DNA of 11,161 nucleotides from contig DGZL01000087.1 of assembly GCA_002398515.1 (NCBI GenBank), positions 1 through 11,161 on the forward strand, given 5' to 3'. Position numbers and translations under genes: made by a program. Origin of the DNA: Firmicutes bacterium UBA4981 (GTDB lineage: Bacteria > Bacillota > SHA-98 > UBA4971). This document shows, piece by piece, positions 6,197-11,161 of the stretch (its first letter is position 1; each line of letters starts with the position of its first letter). Under the pieces are notes generated by a model. That model made no database searches, had not been told where the DNA came from, and saw only the letters and a program-made list of their open reading frames with translations.

Positions 6197-7285
6197 GTGA
6201 AATTCCGAAGGTGGACTGTTTTGGTTTGCGTGATTACCATGTTGTCAATGTTTGTTATTGGGATTAGTGGGATATCAGCAGCCTCGGACAAGATGAAAGT
6301 CGGATTTATCTATTCCAGTCCAGTCGGAGATATGGGATGGGCTTATGAACACAACAGAGGCAGGCTCCACCTCGTAGAGAAGCTGCCTTACGTAGAGACT
6401 GTTTACGTAGAGAATGTGCCGGAATCAAGTGACGCTGAGAGAGTCTTGACCCAATTGGCAGAAGCAGGCTGTAAGGTCATCTTCGCTTGCAGCTTTGGCT
6501 ACATGGATTTCGTCCACGCCGTCGCTACACGCTATCCAGATGTAATCTTCATGCATAACACAGGATTCAAAACCGCAGAAAATGTCGGTATATACTTCGG
6601 CAGAATATACCAAGCAAGATATCTTACCGGTATGATTGCAGGGGAAATGACAGAATCTGATCTTATCGGATATGTTGCAGCTATGCCCATTCCCGAGGTA
6701 GTCAGAGGCATTAACGCGTTTGCTCTCGGGGTGCGAAGCGTGAATCCGAAAGCCAAAGTGAAAGTCGTCTGGACGAACACTTGGTATGACCCGGCCAGGG
6801 AAAAGGACGCCGCGAAGAGCCTCATTGAGGCCGGTTGCGACATTATTGCCCAACATCAGAACAGCCCTGCTGCTCAACAAGCTGCAGGAGAGGCAGGAGT
6901 ATACGGCATTGGCTATAACACTGATATGAGGCAATTTGCTCCTGACGCTGTACTTACTAACCCGGTGTGGAACTGGGGCCCGTTCTATGTAGACTGTGTT
7001 GAAGCAGTGAGAAACGGAACCTGGAAGTCCCCGTATGACTATTGGGGTGGGGTAGAAGACGCAGTAGTTGATGTCGGCCCGTACGGCCCTATGGTTCCGG
7101 AAGATATCAAGGAGCTTGTTATCAAGAAGAAGAGCGAAATAGCTCAAGGCGAGTTCAGAGTATTCGAAGGGCCAATCAAGGACAATAAGGGCGTAGAAAG
7201 AGTTGCGCCCGGACAAGTAATGACTGATCAGGAGCTTCTAAGCTTCGACTGGTTCGTCGAAGGGGTAGAAGGTACGCTCAATTAA
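6197..7285 (+). CDS. BMP-family (PnrA/Med-like) ABC substrate-binding protein
   Basis: Periplasmic binding protein of the basic membrane protein family, whose characterised members (PnrA, NupN) bind purine nucleosides. It feeds the ATPase and permeases encoded next. Start is GTG at 6197 with AAAGGAGG about 8 nt upstream. Residues 1-29 are a signal peptide ending near GISAAS. C11 is preceded by V, so there is no lipobox, unlike most Firmicute and spirochaete BMP lipoproteins. Conserved blocks are KVGFIYSSPVGDMGWAYEHN (34-53), ENVPESSDAERVLTQLAEAG (72-91), FGYMDF (100-105), GYVAAMPIPEVVRGINAFALG (158-178), TNTWYDPA (193-200) and NPVWNWGPFY (255-264). This set is typical of a BMP subgroup widespread in proteobacteria. 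The 362-residue length fits. Ligand unproven: a nucleoside is most likely; a free purine base or another ribose compound is possible. Confidence 0.93.
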   Translation: MKFRRWTVLVCVITMLSMFVIGISGISAASDKMKVGFIYSSPVGDMGWAYEHNRGRLHLVEKLPYVETVYVENVPESSDAERVLTQLAEAGCKVIFACSFGYMDFVHAVATRYPDVIFMHNTGFKTAENVGIYFGRIYQARYLTGMIAGEMTESDLIGYVAAMPIPEVVRGINAFALGVRSVNPKAKVKVVWTNTWYDPAREKDAAKSLIEAGCDIIAQHQNSPAAQQAAGEAGVYGIGYNTDMRQFAPDAVLTNPVWNWGPFYVDCVEAVRNGTWKSPYDYWGGVEDAVVDVGPYGPMVPEDIKELVIKKKSEIAQGEFRVFEGPIKDNKGVERVAPGQVMTDQELLSFDWFVEGVEGTLN

Positions 7286-7338
7286 GAAGTCGCTGCAATC
7301 CTAATCTGTGACTATTTCTTTGTGAGCTGCCATGACTA

Positions 7339-7369
7339 GGGAAGGCCGACCGGCATCGTCGGCCTTCCC
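7339..7369 (+). promoter_or_regulatory. GC-rich intercistronic hairpin after the BMP gene
   Basis: Perfect 12-bp stem (GGGAAGGCCGAC at 7339-7350, GTCGGCCTTCCC at 7358-7369) with a 7-nt loop, between the BMP stop and the ATPase start. What follows is CCTTCAACG with no U-run, and the next ribosome site (GGAGGG) begins only 10 nt later. It is therefore better read as an attenuator or 3'-end stabiliser than as a full terminator. It would let the binding protein be made in excess of the membrane complex. Confidence 0.75.
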
Positions 7370-7390
7370 CTTCAACGTGGAGGGTGGCAA

Positions 7391-8932
7391 ATGCCTCAAA
7401 AAGAAGAGAATATCATTGAAATGCACGGAATTACTAAACGCTTCCCTGGTGTGCTGGCCAATGAGAATATAGACTTTAGTGTGAGTTGCGGAGAAATCCA
7501 TGCGCTGCTCGGCGAAAACGGGGCCGGGAAAAGCACGCTCATGAACATCCTGTCCGGACTTTATAAGCCGGATGAAGGAGAAATTTTCGTAAGAGGCAGA
7601 AGAATACAGATAGGCTCGCCGAGACATGCGATAGACTCAGGAATCGGCATGGTCCACCAGCATTTTCGTCTGGTAGAGAATTTCTCTGTATCACAAAACA
7701 TCACCCTGGGAATGTCAACCCCTCGCTTTCGTTTGGACATGACTGCTATTGAAGACGAGGTTTCTGCCCTGTCCAAGAAATATGGCCTGCAACTGGATCC
7801 ACGGGCAGAAATCTGGCAGTTGTCCGTAGGAGAGCAACAGCGCGTTGAGATTGTGAAGATGCTGTATCGCGGTGCTGACGTCCTCATCCTTGATGAACCC
7901 ACAGCAGTGCTTACCCCTCAGGAAGCACGGGAACTCTTCGCCACACTTGACCGTATGAAAGCAACCGGACGATCCATAATATTCATCACCCATAAACTAG
8001 ATGAAGTAATGCACGTTGCAGACAGGGTGACAGTACTCCGCGGAGGCCGCGTAGCAGAGACCGTAAACAAGAAAGATGTGACATCGAGACAGCTGGCCAG
8101 CCTTATGGTAGGTAAAGAACATTCCGCGGTTCTTCCGGATAAAGACACACTCCAATCAGAACCTGTCCTTACGCTTTCTGATGTCACCGCTTATGGGGAT
8201 CGTGGAACCACAGCGCTGGATGGAATTTCTCTCGAAGTCAGAGCGGGAGAGATCCTAGGAGTTGCCGGTGTCGCCGGAAACGGACAACGGGAACTTACGG
8301 AGGTCATAACCGGTCTCAGAAGAGCACACTCCGGAACCATATCGCTTCACGAACAAGACATAACCAACAAGACTCCCCTGGAGATCATAAACAGCGGAGT
8401 AAGCTACGTCCCTGAAGACAGGTATGGAACAGGCATAGCGCCAAACTTAAGCATCGTGGACAACATTATCTTGAAATCGTATCGCTCACGTGTTACGTCC
8501 AAAGGACCCTTTATAGACTACGACGCTGCTAAGCGTCAGGCGAAAGAATTGGTAGAACGTTTCCAGGTGAAGACTGCAGGAATCCATAGTGAAGCTCGGT
8601 TATTGTCCGGGGGCAATGCCCAGAAGTTACTGCTGGGAAGAGAAATCTCATCAGATCCGAAGCTGCTAGTGGCGGCTTATCCCACAAGGGGCCTTGATAT
8701 CGGCGCTGCTGAGGCCATCAGGAGCATACTCATTAACCAACGCAACCAGGGGGTTGCGATTCTCCTGATATCTGAGGATCTGGACGAACTGATTCGCTTA
8801 TCCGATAGGATAGCGATAATGTTTGAAGGGAAGATCATGGGAACGCTAAACCGCGATGAATGGGATATTGAGCATATCGGACTCTTAATGGCAGGCGTCC
8901 CGGACATCCAAGACGAGGAGGCGCTTACATAA
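7391..8932 (+). CDS. Nucleoside-type ABC importer ATPase, two fused ATP-binding domains
   Basis: Cytoplasmic energy-coupling subunit of the importer formed with the neighbouring permeases (YufO/NupO-like; also similar to RbsA/MglA). In the first domain Walker A is GENGAGKST (41-49), the Q-loop is Q90, the signature LSVGEQQR is at 144-151, Walker B VLILDEPT is at 164-171 and the switch histidine is H201. The second domain is degenerate. The Walker A position reads GVAGNGQRE (293-301), lacking the lysine. The signature LSGGN is intact (405-409). The Walker B acidic pair is replaced (LLVAAYPTRGLD, A429-Y430), and the switch histidine position reads SED. One competent and one degenerate site is normal for this family, so the protein should work. 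The 513-residue length is typical. GGAGGG lies 6 nt before the ATG. The stop overlaps the next start (TAATG). Confidence 0.96.
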   Translation: MPQKEENIIEMHGITKRFPGVLANENIDFSVSCGEIHALLGENGAGKSTLMNILSGLYKPDEGEIFVRGRRIQIGSPRHAIDSGIGMVHQHFRLVENFSVSQNITLGMSTPRFRLDMTAIEDEVSALSKKYGLQLDPRAEIWQLSVGEQQRVEIVKMLYRGADVLILDEPTAVLTPQEARELFATLDRMKATGRSIIFITHKLDEVMHVADRVTVLRGGRVAETVNKKDVTSRQLASLMVGKEHSAVLPDKDTLQSEPVLTLSDVTAYGDRGTTALDGISLEVRAGEILGVAGVAGNGQRELTEVITGLRRAHSGTISLHEQDITNKTPLEIINSGVSYVPEDRYGTGIAPNLSIVDNIILKSYRSRVTSKGPFIDYDAAKRQAKELVERFQVKTAGIHSEARLLSGGNAQKLLLGREISSDPKLLVAAYPTRGLDIGAAEAIRSILINQRNQGVAILLISEDLDELIRLSDRIAIMFEGKIMGTLNRDEWDIEHIGLLMAGVPDIQDEEALT

Positions 8933-10092
8933 TGCTTGGAACTACCGTAACTCGCGGGAAAGAAAAAGCCGCACAAGGACGCACGTGGAAGATCCGGGTT
9001 GAGAAGCGCCTTGAGGCTCCTGCCTGGTGGAATGCAGTTGTGCCCATGATATCTATCACTCTCGCTCTGCTCTTTGGAGCGATCTTTCTTAAGATGACAG
9101 GTTATTCGCCGATTAAAGTATACACGATAATGTTCAAAGACACGTTTGGAACCAGGTACGGTATCACTGAAACTTTAGTGAAAGCATCTCCCCTGCTGCT
9201 TTCTGCAGTAGGCGTGTCTATTGCCTTCAGGATGCAGCTTTGGAATATCGGAGCAGAAGGCCAGATTTACGTGGGAGCTCTGGCCGCATCTTGGGTGGCG
9301 CTGACATTTACCGACCTACCTGCGTATATAATGATTCCGGCAATGATGATAGCAGCTGCCTTCGCAGGCGGCCTGTGGGCATTCCTTGGCTCAGCTCCCA
9401 GAGCTATCTGGGGTGTAAACGAAATCATTACCACGCTTATGCTGAACTACATCGCCATATTCTGCGTAGAGTACTTTGTCTACGGGCCCTGGAGAGACCC
9501 GTTATCTTTTCTCTTTCCTCTCAGCCCTGTGTTTCCTAAGAGTGCATGGCTCCCATGCTTCGGTAATACCAGGATTCACTTGGGGCTTGTCTTCGGTATT
9601 GTCGCTGCCCTTGCAGTAGGGCTTTTGTTATCGAGAACCAAGTGGGGTTATGAAATCCGCGTTATAGGCGAGAACCCTGACGCGGCACGTTACTCAGGTA
9701 TGAGCATTTCCAGGAACATCATTCTTGTCATGCTCCTTAGCGGAGCAATATCAGGTATTGCAGGAATGTGTGAGGTATCAGGAATTATTCATAGACTTCA
9801 GGCTCAAGTTTCAGCAGGCTATGGCTATACAGCAATCATCGTTGCCTGGCTGGCTAAGCTTCACCCTATAGGCATAATCATCGTGTCGTTCCTCTTCGGG
9901 GGGCTTCTCGTGGCCGGATATTCGGTACAGATCTATGGAATCCCTGCAGATATCGCTACCATGCTCCAAGGTTCTCTGTTGTTCTTTGTGCTCGGCGTGG
10001 AAGCTCTTGCACGATACAGAATCAGAATCATCCGCAGTTCACCTGAACCTGCGCATCACGCAACACCCGGTGTGGCCCGGAAAATTACATGA
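8932..10092 (+). CDS. Nucleoside-type ABC permease, first subunit (BPD_transp_2)
   Basis: Multi-spanning inner-membrane subunit of the branched-chain/ribose/nucleoside permease superfamily (YufP/NupP-like). A 30-residue basic cytoplasmic N-terminus precedes the first helix (about 33-55). Family landmarks are WNIGAEGQIYVGALAA (104-119) and GVNEIITTLMLNYIA (161-175), and the following loop YGPWRDPLSFLFP, lying between membrane helices, is of the kind seen in this subunit type. Length 386 aa is slightly above the usual 350-370, mostly at the two ends. The ATG shares one base with the ATPase stop, and GAGGAGG lies upstream inside that gene, so translation is coupled. It pairs with the shorter permease downstream to form the heterodimeric channel. 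Confidence 0.95.
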   Translation: MLGTTVTRGKEKAAQGRTWKIRVEKRLEAPAWWNAVVPMISITLALLFGAIFLKMTGYSPIKVYTIMFKDTFGTRYGITETLVKASPLLLSAVGVSIAFRMQLWNIGAEGQIYVGALAASWVALTFTDLPAYIMIPAMMIAAAFAGGLWAFLGSAPRAIWGVNEIITTLMLNYIAIFCVEYFVYGPWRDPLSFLFPLSPVFPKSAWLPCFGNTRIHLGLVFGIVAALAVGLLLSRTKWGYEIRVIGENPDAARYSGMSISRNIILVMLLSGAISGIAGMCEVSGIIHRLQAQVSAGYGYTAIIVAWLAKLHPIGIIIVSFLFGGLLVAGYSVQIYGIPADIATMLQGSLLFFVLGVEALARYRIRIIRSSPEPAHHATPGVARKIT

Positions 10093-10128
10093 ACCGGCCT
10101 CTGGAGATGATTCAGGAGGTAATTACAC

Positions 10129-11064
10129 ATGACACAAACTACTGTCGGATTTATCACTGCAGTGCTTGCTGCTGCAGTTCAAGCCGGTACGCCAATACTA
10201 TATGCCGCACTCGGGGAGATTCTCACTGAACGTGTCGGCATCCTAAACTTGAGCGCAGAAGGAATAATGCTGGTCGGAGCAGTCAGCGGCTTCCTTGCTA
10301 CAGTTGCCACGAAGAATCTTGCGGCCGGAATACTTGGGGCGGCTATTGCCGGAGGCATCATTGCAGCTATACACGCTTTTCTCTCAGTGTCGCTCAAGGT
10401 AAACCAGGTAGTAAGCGGACTGTCGCTGTCGCTGTTCGCTACGGGTGTAAGCGGTTATCTCGGAAAACCGATAATTGGTGTAGCAGCGCCTGTAAGTTTC
10501 AAACCCCTTCCTGTTCCCGGTCTTTCTAAGATACCTGTTTTGGGGCCGATGTTTTTCAAGCATAATCTATTAGTATACGGTTCCTATTTTCTTGTGGCAT
10601 TTCTCTGGTACTTCCTCTACAAGACCAGGCCCGGCCTGCACATGCGATCCGTAGGTGAAAGTCCACGATGCGCCGACTCTCTTGGAATAAACGTCACTGC
10701 CATTCAATATGTCTACACAATTATCGGCGGAGCATTATCAGGTATCGCAGGGGCATATCTTTCCCTGGCTTATGCACCCAGCTGGATCGAGCAAATGACG
10801 GCAGGACGTGGATGGATAGCTATTGCCCTTGTCATATTCGCGATATGGAATCCTCTTCGGGCAATGGCAGGAGCGTACCTGTTCGGCGGAATTGAAGCGC
10901 TTGGGTTCAGAATACAGGTAGTGGGAGCAACGATCTCTCCCATTGTGCTGAAGATGATGCCTTACATCTTCACTATTGCGGTCCTAATAATCACAACAGC
11001 ACGCTCAGCAACGTACAAGACGGAAGCCCCTGAAGCTCTCGGTGTTCCTTATGAGCGCGAATAG
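10129..11064 (+). CDS. Nucleoside-type ABC permease, second subunit (BPD_transp_2)
   Basis: Second inner-membrane channel subunit (YufQ/NupQ-like). It has 311 residues, the usual size, with hydrophobic segments throughout and a short hydrophilic C-terminus. Landmarks are ALGEILTERVGILNLSAEGIMLVGA (27-51), with NLSAEG being the conserved block of this subunit, and a VNQVVSGLSLSLFATG stretch after the second pair of helices. A perfect AGGAGGT lies 8 nt before the ATG, and the gap from the preceding permease stop is 36 bp, so it belongs to the same operon. It is the last gene in the window; a terminator-like hairpin follows. Confidence 0.95.
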   Translation: MTQTTVGFITAVLAAAVQAGTPILYAALGEILTERVGILNLSAEGIMLVGAVSGFLATVATKNLAAGILGAAIAGGIIAAIHAFLSVSLKVNQVVSGLSLSLFATGVSGYLGKPIIGVAAPVSFKPLPVPGLSKIPVLGPMFFKHNLLVYGSYFLVAFLWYFLYKTRPGLHMRSVGESPRCADSLGINVTAIQYVYTIIGGALSGIAGAYLSLAYAPSWIEQMTAGRGWIAIALVIFAIWNPLRAMAGAYLFGGIEALGFRIQVVGATISPIVLKMMPYIFTIAVLIITTARSATYKTEAPEALGVPYERE

Positions 11065-11120
11065 AGAGAAGGGTTGCCGGTGTTGCACTCGGGGACGGCT
11101 CCCCAAGCGGGTTGCCTTGA

Positions 11121-11155
11121 CAAAATCCGGCCCGTAGGCTAGTGGCCGAATTTTG
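11121..11155. terminator. Terminator-like hairpin after the importer operon
   Basis: Arms CAAAATCCGGCC (11121-11132) and GGCCGAATTTTG (11144-11155) pair at 11 of 12 positions around an 11-nt loop. With A-rich and T-rich outer parts it could terminate transcription in either direction. A smaller stem (GGGGA/TCCCC, 11091-11104) and a direct repeat of GGGTTGCC (11071-11078 and 11109-11116) lie just before it. The T-run is only four long, so termination strength is uncertain. The end of a repeat family or mobile element is an alternative that the window edge prevents testing. Confidence 0.5.
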
Positions 11156-11161
11156 ACACCC

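Noticed and set aside
6425..7216. 263-codon open frame on the minus strand inside the BMP gene
   Set aside because: It lies wholly antisense to a clear BMP-family gene, its protein has no recognisable motif, and long antisense frames are common opposite real genes.
8267..8694. Loss of Walker A lysine and Walker B acids in the second ATP-binding domain
   Set aside because: Looks like inactivation but is the normal asymmetric pattern in this double-domain ATPase family.

Overview
The window reads as ordinary bacterial metabolic DNA of about 50% GC. Two transport and catabolism operons run divergently from a 465-bp gap (5732-6196). I see no phage, transposase, CRISPR or toxin-antitoxin genes. 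Both solute-binding proteins have a cleavable signal peptide but no lipobox cysteine. That fits a diderm bacterium with a periplasm better than a classical Gram-positive one. Taxonomy beyond that cannot be settled here. The sugar-binding protein closely resembles, from memory, the Thermus thermophilus glucose/galactose-binding protein.

Left arm (minus strand, read from about 5731 down to 1): a small ORF of up to 68 aa, galT, galK, a CUT1-type sugar-binding protein, a MalF-type permease, and a MalG-type permease cut off by the window edge. Together these look like a unit that imports galactose (perhaps also glucose), phosphorylates it with GalK and passes it through GalT of the Leloir pathway. 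No galE, mutarotase or MalK/MsmK-type ATPase is in the window. They may lie beyond position 1 or elsewhere in the genome.

Right arm (plus strand, 6197-11064): a BMP-family (PnrA/Med-like) binding protein, a double-domain ABC ATPase and two BPD_transp_2-type permeases. This is the standard gene set of a nucleoside-type ABC importer (YufNOPQ/NupNOPQ-like). The substrate cannot be proved from sequence. A nucleoside, probably a purine nucleoside, is the likeliest.

In both arms a strong GC-rich hairpin without a U-tract sits just downstream of the binding-protein gene and before the membrane or ATPase genes. This suggests partial termination or mRNA stabilisation that makes the binding protein in excess. 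The central gap holds two short inverted repeats of the form GTAT...ATAC about 62 bp apart, candidate divergent promoters, and a longer stem in the galactose-operon leader. The 97 bp after the last gene contain a terminator-like hairpin.

The points most worth a second look are the small ORF overlapping galT, the missing lipoboxes, the paired intercistronic hairpins and the enlarged MalF-type permease. I found no convincing evidence of a wholly undescribed system.
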